Assembly (NCBI GenBank): GCA_012728415.1
Contig: JAAYFD010000021.1
Coordinates: 1-64,000 of the forward strand
Length of the DNA stretch: 64,000 nt
Direction of reading: 5' to 3'
Origin: Gammaproteobacteria bacterium
GTDB taxonomy: Bacteria > Pseudomonadota > Gammaproteobacteria > Pseudomonadales > Pseudomonadaceae
This document shows, one piece after another, positions 1 through 7,362 of this stretch; the stretch's first letter is position 1, and each line of letters begins with the position of its first letter. A program made the translations under genes and the position numbers. The notes below the pieces were generated by a model. The model worked only from the letters and a program-made list of their open reading frames with translations, was not told the DNA's origin and made no database searches.

Positions 1-420
1 GATAAAGACGGTATTGTTTTATGTTTGTTAGCGGCGGAAATCACTGCAGTGACCGGTTTAAGCCCATCACAGTATTACGCCAAGCTCACGGCGCAACACG
101 GTACGCCTTATTACCGCCGCATTGATGCCGCTGCCACGCCTGAGCAGAAGGCTGCGTTTAAGGGTTTGACTGTTGCGCATATTCGCGCCACTGAATTGGC
201 GGGTGAGGCGATTACCGCGGTGCTACTCAATGCCCCAGGCAATGGCGCGGCGATTGGTGGGATTAAGGTCTGTACTGAGAACGGCTGGTTTGCCGCGCGG
301 CCCAGCGGTACTGAGGCGTTGTATAAGATTTATGCTGAGAGCTTTATCAGTGAAGCGCATTTGCAGTTGTTGATTGATGAGGCGCAGGGGTTGTTGGCGC
401 CGTCATTGCGAGGAGCGTAG
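1..420 (+). CDS. pgm: Phosphoglucomutase, C-terminal part (5' end outside window)
   Basis: This enzyme interconverts glucose-1-phosphate and glucose-6-phosphate, feeding sugar-nucleotide synthesis. The frame is open from base 1 (DKDGIVLCLLAAEITAVTG), so only the last 139 residues are visible. The phosphate-binding loop of the alpha-phosphohexomutase C-terminal domain is present (RPSGTEALYKIYAESF). The last residues (SLRGA) and the stop codon are encoded by an interspersed repeat starting near base 402, so the natural C-terminus seems to have been replaced. It lies upstream of O-antigen genes, which use sugar nucleotides derived from its product. Assignment to the alpha-glucose-specific Pgm type rather than AlgC is from the sequence around the last domain and is likely but not certain. 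Confidence 0.85.
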   Translation, partial: DKDGIVLCLLAAEITAVTGLSPSQYYAKLTAQHGTPYYRRIDAAATPEQKAAFKGLTVAHIRATELAGEAITAVLLNAPGNGAAIGGIKVCTENGWFAARPSGTEALYKIYAESFISEAHLQLLIDEAQGLLAPSLRGA

Positions 421-432
421 CGACGTAGCAGT
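402..432. repeat. Head of an interspersed repeat (GTCATTGCGAG family)
   Basis: The stretch beginning GTCATTGCGAGGAGCGTAG resembles the start of the two longer repeats at 57769 and 57995. It supplies the stop codon of pgm and runs straight into the REP pair at 435. Confidence 0.55.
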
Positions 433-434
433 CT

Positions 435-482
435 TGTAGGTCTGCCTTTAGGCTGACGTGTCGGGCTGAAGCCCGACCTACA
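435..482. repeat. REP doublet (REPIN-like), TGTAGGTC family
   Basis: Two 23-base arms face each other with two bases between them: 435-457 (TGTAGGTCTGCCTTTAGGC...) and 460-482, whose reverse complement is TGTAGGTCGGGCTTCAGCCC.... They agree at about 17 of 23 positions. Each arm also folds on itself. This is the structure of the paired REP elements common between Pseudomonas genes. The core differs from that of the pairs at 4529 and 9539. Confidence 0.75.
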
Positions 483-659
483 GGGGCAGCTAAGCTCGGC
501 AGGGTTCTCAGCGCGCATAAGATGCGCTCCCACAACCCCACAGTAAAGCAAAGCGGTTTGCACGCAGCCGTTTGCTTGGCACAGCTCTTGTGGTAGCTTA
601 CATTTTCCAAGTTCCCCGACTCTTTTTCCAGCCGGTCAGATTTTTTCTACACCCTTAAA

Positions 660-839
660 TTCGAAGAGCCGAATATCTACGAGTGAGCACAAACTGAAAT
701 CTCTAAAGGTGGTCAGTTTTTTTTGCCTTACCGAAAGATCGAGGATGTGTCTGCTGAGGTATTTGATCAGCTGCACAAAGATAGCTTTCTTGGTGAGTTG
801 GATATAACAGATTTTGCATATAAAGCCGCATATTACTGA
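660..839 (+). pseudogene. Decayed fragment of a Fic-family protein
   Basis: Reading in one frame gives FEEPNIYE, a TGA at 684-686, then AQTEISKGGQFFLPYRKIE, a further stretch containing FDQLHKDSFLGELDITDF, and AYKAAYY before a TGA at 837. This resembles the part of Fic (AMP-transferase) proteins between the YEWAG..R..EISKGG segment and the AYYLAELNALHPFREGNGR active site. The first TGA sits where Fic proteins usually have Trp, so a TGG to TGA change is plausible. The second TGA cuts the gene just before the catalytic loop, so no active enzyme can be made. The region is visibly richer in A and T than its neighbours. No start codon is recognisable. This is a family assignment by eye. Confidence 0.55.
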
Positions 840-866
840 AATTATTATGACAAAAATGGAAGGGAT

Positions 867-2417
867 ATGAGTAATCAGGCAAGGGTTCTCATTACGGGTG
901 CCAATGGCTTTCTTGGCACTGCATTGGCGCAGCATCTGGCCGGACGGTTTGCGCTGGTGCTGGCGGTGCGCTCAGAGGCTTCGGTGTTGTCGGGCCAGGG
1001 AGCTGTGGTTGCTGTGGGGGATATTGATGCAGCAACGGACTGGAGCCAGGCGTTGGCAGGGGTGGGTACTGTGGTGCATTGCGCCGCCCGTGCGCATGTG
1101 ATGAATGATGGCAGTTCTGATCCGCTAGAGGAATATCGCAAGGTCAATGTGGAAGGCACCAGAGCGCTGGTGCAGCAGGCAGCGCAGGCTGGCGTTAAAC
1201 GCTTTGTGTTTGTTAGTTCGATCAAGGTCAATGGTGAATCAACCACCGGTCGGCAGCCTTACGGCGCTGAGCTGCAGCCGGCTCCTGAGGATGCTTATGG
1301 CCAGTCCAAGCATGAAGCAGAGCAGGTGCTGCTGCGTGAGTGTGCTGCAGCCGGTATGGAGCTGGTGATTATTCGCCCGCCATTGCTGTATGGGCCTGGG
1401 GTCAAGGCCAATTTCCGCAGCCTGTGCCAGCTGGCGGCCAAACCGTTGCCTTTGCCATTCGGTGCGATACGCAACCGGCGCAGCATGCTGTATGTCGGTA
1501 ACCTCTGCCACTTCATCGAAGCCTGCATGACCCATGAGGCCGCCGCCAACCAGACCTTTGTGATTGCCGATGGCGAGGATGTGTCCTTGCGGCAGTTGCT
1601 GGTGCTGATGCGTCGTGCCATGGGGCGCAGGCCTGGTTTGTTGCCGGTGCCTGCTGGTTTGTTTCGGCTGGCTGGCCGAATGACCGGTAAACAGGCGCTG
1701 GTTGATCGCTTGGTCGGCGATTTGCAGGTGGATACCAGCAAGGTACGCGAGCTGTTGAACTGGCGCGCACCTTACACGCCAGCTGAAGGAATTGCTGCGA
1801 CTGTTGCAGAAATGAGGGTCAATACAGAGGCTGGAGTCAGTGCTTCCATGGCTAACAGTCGTATCTTGCGTGTGTTTGACTTTACTTTTGCTGCTTGTGG
1901 GTTGCTGTTTGGCTTTCCGGTGTTATTGACAATTTATGTGCTGGGCTTGTTTGACACCGGTTCGCCGTTGTTTCTGCAAGAACGGGTCGGGCGTAACAAA
2001 AGGCCCTTTACTTTGGTCAAGTTTCGCACCATGAAAGTTGATACCGCATCGGTGGCATCCCATCTGGCATCTGCTGCATCCATTACCCGCATGGGCGGTT
2101 TTTTGCGCAAAACCAAGCTGGATGAGCTGCCGCAACTGTGGAATGTGCTCAAGGGTGAGATGAGTTTGGTCGGGCCGCGCCCGAATTTGTTCAACCAGCA
2201 TGAGCTGATTGCTGAGCGAGACGCCTTGGGTGTTTATAATGTGCGCCCCGGCATTACCGGGCTGGCACAGGTGAATGAAATTGATATGTCTACCCCTAAA
2301 TTGCTGGCTGAAACAGATGCACGCATGATTGATCAAATGACGTTGGGCAATTACTTCCGCTTTATTGTGCAGACTGTTACCGGTAAAGGCAGTGGCGACC
2401 GTGTGCGTAGTGATTAA
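867..2417 (+). CDS. Fusion: NAD-dependent sugar epimerase/reductase + phosphoglycosyl transferase
   Basis: This 516-residue protein joins two enzymes that are usually separate. Residues 1 to about 320 are an extended short-chain dehydrogenase with the nucleotide-binding VLITGANGFLG, SSIKVNGE and the YGQSK (YxxxK) catalytic pair. It resembles WbpV-type reductases/epimerases of UDP-HexNAc sugars. Residues from about 328 form a bacterial sugar transferase (PglC/WecP-like monotopic phosphoglycosyl transferase) with a membrane-embedded N-terminal helix, the KFRTMK motif, the Asp-Glu catalytic pair in KLDELPQLWNVLKGEMSLVG and PRP. Such enzymes move sugar-1-phosphate to undecaprenyl phosphate at the inner membrane. 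With wbpM next, I infer it makes and loads the first O-antigen sugar, possibly QuiNAc or FucNAc. Met328 (ATG at 1848), with TGGAG about 12 bases upstream, could allow separate translation of the transferase. Start ATG 867 follows GGAAGGGAT. Confidence 0.85.
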   Translation: MSNQARVLITGANGFLGTALAQHLAGRFALVLAVRSEASVLSGQGAVVAVGDIDAATDWSQALAGVGTVVHCAARAHVMNDGSSDPLEEYRKVNVEGTRALVQQAAQAGVKRFVFVSSIKVNGESTTGRQPYGAELQPAPEDAYGQSKHEAEQVLLRECAAAGMELVIIRPPLLYGPGVKANFRSLCQLAAKPLPLPFGAIRNRRSMLYVGNLCHFIEACMTHEAAANQTFVIADGEDVSLRQLLVLMRRAMGRRPGLLPVPAGLFRLAGRMTGKQALVDRLVGDLQVDTSKVRELLNWRAPYTPAEGIAATVAEMRVNTEAGVSASMANSRILRVFDFTFAACGLLFGFPVLLTIYVLGLFDTGSPLFLQERVGRNKRPFTLVKFRTMKVDTASVASHLASAASITRMGGFLRKTKLDELPQLWNVLKGEMSLVGPRPNLFNQHELIAERDALGVYNVRPGITGLAQVNEIDMSTPKLLAETDARMIDQMTLGNYFRFIVQTVTGKGSGDRVRSD

Positions 2418-2506
2418 CTAAAGATCGCCAGCCAAGGGCAGGCATATTTAGGCAGGTGCCTGATCCGATAATGGGTGGGCTTTGCTGTTTTGTAAGGGAT
2501 GCACCA

Positions 2507-4498
2507 ATGTTGCGTAATTTTTTGCTAAGCCTTCCGCGCCGCCATAAGCGCATTTTGCAAGTTGTCACCGATCTGGTCTTGATTTGGCTGTGCCTGTGGC
2601 TGGCTTTCGTTGTACGCCTTGGGCTTGACAAGGCATGGGCCGCTGTTCATGAGCATGCGTGGCTATTTTTTGCCGCACCGTTGATTACCATTCCGCTGTG
2701 TATCCGCTTTGGCATGTATCGGGCGGTAATGCGTTATCTGGGGCGGGAAGCTCTGATGGAGATTACCAAAGCGTTGACTGTGGCTGCGCTTGTGTTGTCG
2801 GTTGTAATTTTGTTACTACAGCGGCCGGATGAGCCGCAGATTCCCCGTTCCTTTCTTATGCTTTACTGGACCATCAGCCTGGTGGTGTTGGGGGGGCTGC
2901 GGCTGCTTATGCGTCAGTATTTTCTGGGTGACTGGCGTGGGATAGGGGGGCACTGGTTCAGGCAGCGCCGGCACCTGCCCAAGGTTGCTGTTTACGGTGC
3001 CGGTTCTGCTGGCAATCAGTTGGTGCGCGCCTTGCGGATGGGCAATGCCATGGAACCGGTAGCTTTTCTGGATGACGATAATTCCATTGCTACCCGCACC
3101 ATTGCCGGCCTGAAGGTTTATAAGCCCAAGCATATCGAAGAAATGCTGCGCGTAACCGGGGCAACCCAGGTGTTGCTGGCCATGCCCTCGGCAACTCGTG
3201 CCCGGCGCCGTGAGGTGTTGACATTGCTTGAGTCCTATCCGGTACATGTGCGCTCGGTACCGGGCTTTATGGATTTGGCTCAGGGGCTGATCAAAGTACA
3301 GGATCTACAAGAAGTCGATGTTGCCGACCTGCTAGGACGCGACCCCGTGCAGCCTGATCAGCAGTTGTTTGAACGCTGTATCAAGGGTCAAGTGGTGCTG
3401 GTAACGGGTGCTGGAGGTTCCATCGGCTCGGAGTTGTGCCGACAAATTTTAGCCAGTGGTGCGACCACGCTGATTTTGTATGAACATAGCGAATTTAATC
3501 TGTATGCCATCAGCCAAGAGCTGGAGCGGCGGATTGCGCATGAACAGCTGGCTGTGCAGCTGTTGCCGGTGCTGGGCTCGGTGCGCAACAAAAAGCGGTT
3601 GTTGGAAGTTTTTCGCAGCTGGCCTGTAAACACTGTCTATCATGCGGCTGCTTATAAACACGTGCCCATTGTCGAGCACAACATTGCCGAGGGTATTCGC
3701 AATAATGTGATGGGTACGCTCTACGCAGCCCAGGCGGCCATCGAAACCGGGGTGCAAAACTTTGTTCTGATCTCTACTGACAAGGCCGTGCGTCCGACCA
3801 ACGTAATGGGCAGCACCAAGCGTCTGGCCGAAATGGTTTTGCAGGCGCTTAGTCAAGAAAGCGAGGTAAAGCTGTTTAGCGATACAGACACGCGGAGCCT
3901 GCCTAACAACACCCGCTTTACCATGGTGCGCTTTGGCAATGTGCTGGGTTCGTCGGGCTCGGTGATTCCGTTATTTCGCAAGCAGATCCGCGATGGTGGG
4001 CCGGTGACGGTTACGCATCCAGAGATGACCCGTTATTTCATGACCATTCCTGAGGCCGCGCAGCTGGTGATTCAGGCGGGATCGTTGGGGCAGGGCGGGG
4101 ATGTGTTTGTGCTGGATATGGGTGAGCCCGTGCGTATTCTTGAAATGGCGCAAAAAATGATTCGCTTGTCGGGCCTGACTGTGCGCACGGATGATGAGCC
4201 AGAAGGGGAGATAACCATCGAGTTTAGCGGCTTGCGTCCGGGTGAAAAACTGTATGAGGAGCTGCTGATTGGTGACAACGTAACCGGCACTGAACACCCG
4301 ATGATCATGCGCGCTACGGAGGAATACCTGCCGTGGGCAGAGCTGTGTGAAGTTTTGCGTCATTTGCTGGCACTGGCTGATCGTGGTGAGTGCGTTGAAA
4401 TCCGTGAGGTCCTTCAGGATACGGTTACGGGTTACCAGCCGCAGTCAGATATTGTGGACTGGGTGCATTTGCAAGCTCGCGGGGAACAAAAGACCTAG
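2507..4498 (+). CDS. wbpM: UDP-GlcNAc 4,6-dehydratase, WbpM type
   Basis: A 663-residue membrane-anchored nucleotide-sugar dehydratase that forms the 4-keto-6-deoxy precursor of sugars such as QuiNAc and FucNAc for O-antigen. The first 150 residues contain about four membrane segments. A first Rossmann domain follows (AVYGAGSAGNQLVRAL), then the catalytic domain with VLVTGAGGSIGSE. The active-site stretch STDKAVRPTNVMGSTKR has Met where most short-chain dehydrogenases have Tyr, as is typical of WbpM/FlaA1 relatives. The length matches P. aeruginosa WbpM (about 665). I chose ATG 2507, preceded by AAGGGA, over an in-frame start at 2456 that has no ribosome site. It lies 89 bases after the fusion gene. 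In P. aeruginosa wbpM closes the O-antigen cluster, which fits this position. Confidence 0.93.
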   Translation: MLRNFLLSLPRRHKRILQVVTDLVLIWLCLWLAFVVRLGLDKAWAAVHEHAWLFFAAPLITIPLCIRFGMYRAVMRYLGREALMEITKALTVAALVLSVVILLLQRPDEPQIPRSFLMLYWTISLVVLGGLRLLMRQYFLGDWRGIGGHWFRQRRHLPKVAVYGAGSAGNQLVRALRMGNAMEPVAFLDDDNSIATRTIAGLKVYKPKHIEEMLRVTGATQVLLAMPSATRARRREVLTLLESYPVHVRSVPGFMDLAQGLIKVQDLQEVDVADLLGRDPVQPDQQLFERCIKGQVVLVTGAGGSIGSELCRQILASGATTLILYEHSEFNLYAISQELERRIAHEQLAVQLLPVLGSVRNKKRLLEVFRSWPVNTVYHAAAYKHVPIVEHNIAEGIRNNVMGTLYAAQAAIETGVQNFVLISTDKAVRPTNVMGSTKRLAEMVLQALSQESEVKLFSDTDTRSLPNNTRFTMVRFGNVLGSSGSVIPLFRKQIRDGGPVTVTHPEMTRYFMTIPEAAQLVIQAGSLGQGGDVFVLDMGEPVRILEMAQKMIRLSGLTVRTDDEPEGEITIEFSGLRPGEKLYEELLIGDNVTGTEHPMIMRATEEYLPWAELCEVLRHLLALADRGECVEIREVLQDTVTGYQPQSDIVDWVHLQARGEQKT

Positions 4499-4528
4499 GG
4501 ACCGGTTGAGTCAAGCATGGTCGCCACT

Positions 4529-4598
4529 GTAGGAGCAGCTTCAGCCGCGACCTATGGTGTCCGGGTCGCAGAAGGGTCGCCACTGAAGTGGCTCGTAC
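4529..4598. repeat. REPIN, GTAGGAGC family, copy 1
   Basis: Arm 4529-4552 (GTAGGAGCAGCTTCAGCCGC...) faces arm 4575-4598 (GGTCGCCACTGAAGTGGCTC...). The arms are imperfect reverse complements. The element is closely similar to 9539-9609. The rest of 4499-4733 holds only this element, a partial REP-like piece near 4601 and the mdh terminator. Confidence 0.8.
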
Positions 4599-4682
4599 AG
4601 GAAGCGGCTTGTACAGAGAGGGCGCACAGGGGTGGCGTTGTGCGCTGGGGGCTTTTGTGGAACTGCCAGCGGGGCAGAAACG

Positions 4683-4708
4683 ATTCAGCCGCCCGGAGGC
4701 GGCTGAAT
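4683..4708 (-). terminator. Probable terminator of mdh
   Basis: A perfect 11-base stem (ATTCAGCCGCC paired with GGCGGCTGAAT) with a four-base loop lies 26 bases past the mdh stop codon. On the reverse strand it is followed by a short, weak T tract (CGTTTCT). Confidence 0.65.
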
Positions 4709-4733
4709 GTTGCTTGGCAATAGCTGCGGAGTC

Positions 4734-5711
4734 TTACAGCAGGTGGGCAACACCGGCTTTTTCCTGCTCCAGCTCGTCCAGGGTGATGTTGATGTACTTC
4801 TGGCTGAATTCGTCGATTTCCAGACCTTTGACGATTTCATATTCGCCGTTGGCACAGGTGACAGGGAATCCAAACATGGTGCCTTCGGGGATGCCGTAGG
4901 AGCCGTCGGACGGAATGCCCATGGTGACCCACTCGCCATCGGTACCCAGCCACCAGTCGTGGATGTGGTCGATGGCGGCGTTGGCGGCGGAAGCGGCAGA
5001 GGACAGGCCGCGGGCTTCAATGATGGCTGCGCCACGCTTGCCGACGGTTGGCAGGAATACGTTGGCGTTCCAGTCCTGGTCGTTGATCAGGTCCTTGACG
5101 CTTTCGCCGTTGATGGTGGCGAAACGGTAGTCGGCGTACATGGTCGGGCTGTGGTTGCCCCATACACAGAGCTTGCGGATGTCCTTGACGTCTTTGCCGG
5201 TCTTTTCGGCAATCTGGCTCAGGGCACGGTTGTGGTCCAGACGCAGCATGGCGGTGAAGTTGCGCGGGTTCAGGTCGGGTGCGGACTTCATCGCGATGTA
5301 GGCGTTGGTGTTGGCAGGGTTGCCGACCACCAGAACCTTGACGTTGCGGTCGGCCACCTTGTTCAGTGCGCGGCCCTGAACGGTAAAGATTTCGGCGTTG
5401 GCGGCCAGCAGGTCAGAGCGCTCCATGCCCTTGGAGCGTGGGCGGGCGCCTACCAGAATGGCGACCTGGGTGTCTTTGAAAGCAACTTCAGGGTCGTCGG
5501 AAGCAACCATGCCGGCCAGCAGCGGGAAGGCGCAGTCCTGCAGTTCCATCATGACGCCTTTCAGTGCGTCCTGGGCTTGTGGCAGGTCCAGCAGCTGCAG
5601 GATGACAGGCTGGTCCTTGCCCAGCATTTCGCCACTGGCGATTCGGAACAGCAGGGCGTAACCGATTTGACCAGCTGCGCCGGTGACGGCAACACGTACG
5701 GGAGCTTTCAT
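4734..5711 (-). CDS. mdh: Malate dehydrogenase (NAD-dependent)
   Basis: Oxidises malate to oxaloacetate in the TCA cycle, in the cytoplasm. The 325-residue protein begins [20 protein letters not shown], with the NAD-binding Gly-rich loop. It has the [15 protein letters not shown] substrate loop and the catalytic His in [14 protein letters not shown]. This is the cytosolic-like (group 2) MDH typical of many beta- and gammaproteobacteria, not the E. coli Mdh type. I chose ATG 5711 because GGAGA lies just upstream. An upstream ATG at 5792 would add 27 residues that do not fit the family. P. aeruginosa relies on quinone-linked Mqo, so a soluble MDH is informative about lineage. The gene stands alone, facing away from fklB. 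Confidence 0.95.
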   Translation of the reverse strand: MKAPVRVAVTGAAGQIGYALLFRIASGEMLGKDQPVILQLLDLPQAQDALKGVMMELQDCAFPLLAGMVASDDPEVAFKDTQVAILVGARPRSKGMERSDLLAANAEIFTVQGRALNKVADRNVKVLVVGNPANTNAYIAMKSAPDLNPRNFTAMLRLDHNRALSQIAEKTGKDVKDIRKLCVWGNHSPTMYADYRFATINGESVKDLINDQDWNANVFLPTVGKRGAAIIEARGLSSAASAANAAIDHIHDWWLGTDGEWVTMGIPSDGSYGIPEGTMFGFPVTCANGEYEIVKGLEIDEFSQKYINITLDELEQEKAGVAHLL

Positions 5712-5953
5712 TGTGTCTCTCCAAGTCGTTAAGAACGTAAAATATTCCAGCGGAATAACAGGTCGGCCCGTAACAAAAAACGCTTGGGTCATGCGAGCCG
5801 GTTTTCACGGCGGAAAATGGTAGCAAGCACCTTGGGGGAGTACAAGGACTACTTAAGGGTTAGGGTTTGCTGTGAATGATTCCCGGTTGCTTCGTTATTG
5901 CGTGCGTGGTTGCAGAATTCCGGGGTTCCGGTTGCCTTATGGGCCCTGCGACG

Positions 5954-6056
5954 GCGTGCTGGATGATGGTGAACCCGCGTGCTGGATGGTAGCGGGGGCT
6001 ACTGGAACCGGGCAGGCTGACTGCTGCGGTGAACTCCGCATGCTGGATGATGGTGG
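5954..6056. repeat. Degenerate short repeats in the mdh-fklB gap
   Basis: The unit GCGTGCTGGATGATGGTGAA occurs in recognisable form three times (about 5954, 5976 and 6031). The 441-base gap between mdh and fklB otherwise shows no gene. A reverse-strand frame across it only translates the repeats. Function unknown. Confidence 0.45.
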
Positions 6057-6152
6057 GGTCTGTGCGCAGGATGGCGGTGTTTTCTGTTAGCATGCACGCT
6101 TCGCCCGTAACCGGGGTTGTCCCGGACGGCAAACTTTACAAGTGAGGTGCAT

Positions 6153-6770
6153 GTGTCTACTCCTGAGCTGAATACCGATGAATCCCGTGTAAGTTATGGC
6201 ATTGGCCGCCAAATGGGTGAGCAGTTGCGTCAAAATCCGCCCCCGGGTACCAGCATTGAAGCTGTAATGGCTGGTTTGCGTGATGCTTTTAATGGCGTGC
6301 CTAGTGCGGTGGATGCCGAGCAGCTGGGTGCCAGCTTTGCGCTGATCCGCGAGCGCATGGAAGCCGAGGCGGCTGAAAAAGCACAGCAGGCGGCGCAGGC
6401 TGGCCTCGACTTTTTGCAGGAAAACGCCAAGAAAGATGGCGTGACCGTGCTGGCGTCTGGCTTGCAGTATGAGGTAATTACGCAGGGTGATGGCGAGAAG
6501 CCGACCGCCAGCAGTACGGTACGCACCCATTACCACGGCACGTTGATTGATGGCAGCGTATTTGACAGTTCGTACGAGCGTGGTCAGCCTGCCGAGTTTC
6601 CGGTTGGTGGCGTAATTGCTGGCTGGACTGAAGCGTTACAGCTGATGCCGGTTGGCAGCAAGTGGCGCCTGTATGTGCCTAGCGAGCTGGCTTATGGTGG
6701 CCAGGCGGTGGGCAGTATCCCTGCGCACAGCGCGCTGGTATTTGATGTGGAGTTGCTGGCAGTTTTGTAA
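6153..6770 (+). CDS. fklB: FKBP-type peptidyl-prolyl isomerase, FklB type
   Basis: Catalyses cis-trans isomerisation of prolyl bonds to aid protein folding. The 205-residue protein has an N-terminal dimerisation helical region (about 1-90, starting MSTPELNTDESRVSYGIG) and a C-terminal FKBP domain with TVRTHYHGTLIDGSVFDSSY, GVIAGWTEAL and SKWRLYVPSELAYG. Length and layout match E. coli FklB (206). The start is GTG 6153, preceded by GAGG at good spacing. The ATG two bases earlier is out of frame. There is no signal peptide, so it should be cytoplasmic. Confidence 0.92.
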   Translation: MSTPELNTDESRVSYGIGRQMGEQLRQNPPPGTSIEAVMAGLRDAFNGVPSAVDAEQLGASFALIRERMEAEAAEKAQQAAQAGLDFLQENAKKDGVTVLASGLQYEVITQGDGEKPTASSTVRTHYHGTLIDGSVFDSSYERGQPAEFPVGGVIAGWTEALQLMPVGSKWRLYVPSELAYGGQAVGSIPAHSALVFDVELLAVL

Positions 6771-6901
6771 TGCGCTGCCAGGAATCAGCCAGATGGTTTG
6801 CTTGGCCGGCAAAATGCGTTGCTTGATTGCTGTCAAGCATGCTTTGGTGCGGTATTTATTAGTCTGGTGACGGTAGACAAACAACTTTGTGAGGAAACGT
6901 C

Positions 6902-7156
6902 ATGACTGTCGAGAACCATCCGCTGCTACGTGAAAACCCCGAACTGGCTGACAAGCTGTTGGCTCGTGTCATGGCAGACGGCGCTTTTGCCCAGCGCGCC
7001 CAGCGTTATGCAACTCTGGATGCACAAGTCCAGGGCGCTGCAGCCAGTGCTGATGAAGTAGCCGAGCATGCCAAGCTGGGCAAGCAGTTGCTTGGTGAGC
7101 TGGAGCTGCCGGTTAGCACCAGTTGCTGTGGTGGCTGTGGTGGCAGTGCGCACTAG
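6902..7156 (+). CDS. Small DUF465/YdcH-like protein with a Cys-rich tail
   Basis: An 84-residue protein with a good ribosome site (GTGAGGAAACGTC before ATG 6902). The central part (LLARVMADGAFAQRAQRYATLD and KLGKQLLGELEL) has the helical hairpin pattern of the DUF465/YdcH family, but I can only call this a resemblance. The end, STSCCGGCGGSAH, places three Cys and a His in 13 residues, which could bind a metal. It sits 131 bases after fklB and is followed by a terminator at 7229, so it may share the fklB transcript. Function unknown. Confidence 0.7.
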   Translation: MTVENHPLLRENPELADKLLARVMADGAFAQRAQRYATLDAQVQGAAASADEVAEHAKLGKQLLGELELPVSTSCCGGCGGSAH

Positions 7157-7228
7157 TCCTGCAGTGTTTTTGCTGTAACCTGCCTGCGCCCGTTCTTCTC
7201 TCCAGGGGCGGGCAGGAGTTGGGCTCGA

Positions 7229-7254
7229 CGCCGGTCTTTGACCGGCGTTTTTTT
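7229..7254 (+). terminator. Rho-independent terminator
   Basis: CGCCGGTC pairs with GACCGGCG around a TTT loop, followed by seven T. It ends the fklB/small-protein unit ahead of radA. Confidence 0.9.
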
Positions 7255-7362
7255 ATGCGTATGTTTTCTCGCAGCTTGAGTAACCATGCCGGGTGCCAGC
7301 CTCTCTGTTGTCGAAGCTGGCTGCTATACTTGGCCTTGTTCAGCAATAGATAAGGATCTCGA

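Noticed and set aside
4707..5732. 341-codon forward frame opposite mdh
   Set aside because: It is the antisense shadow of mdh, rich in Val, Gly and Gln, with no domain.
5860..6132. 90-codon reverse frame in the mdh-fklB gap
   Set aside because: It only translates the local short repeats (TIIQHA occurs twice) and has no protein character.
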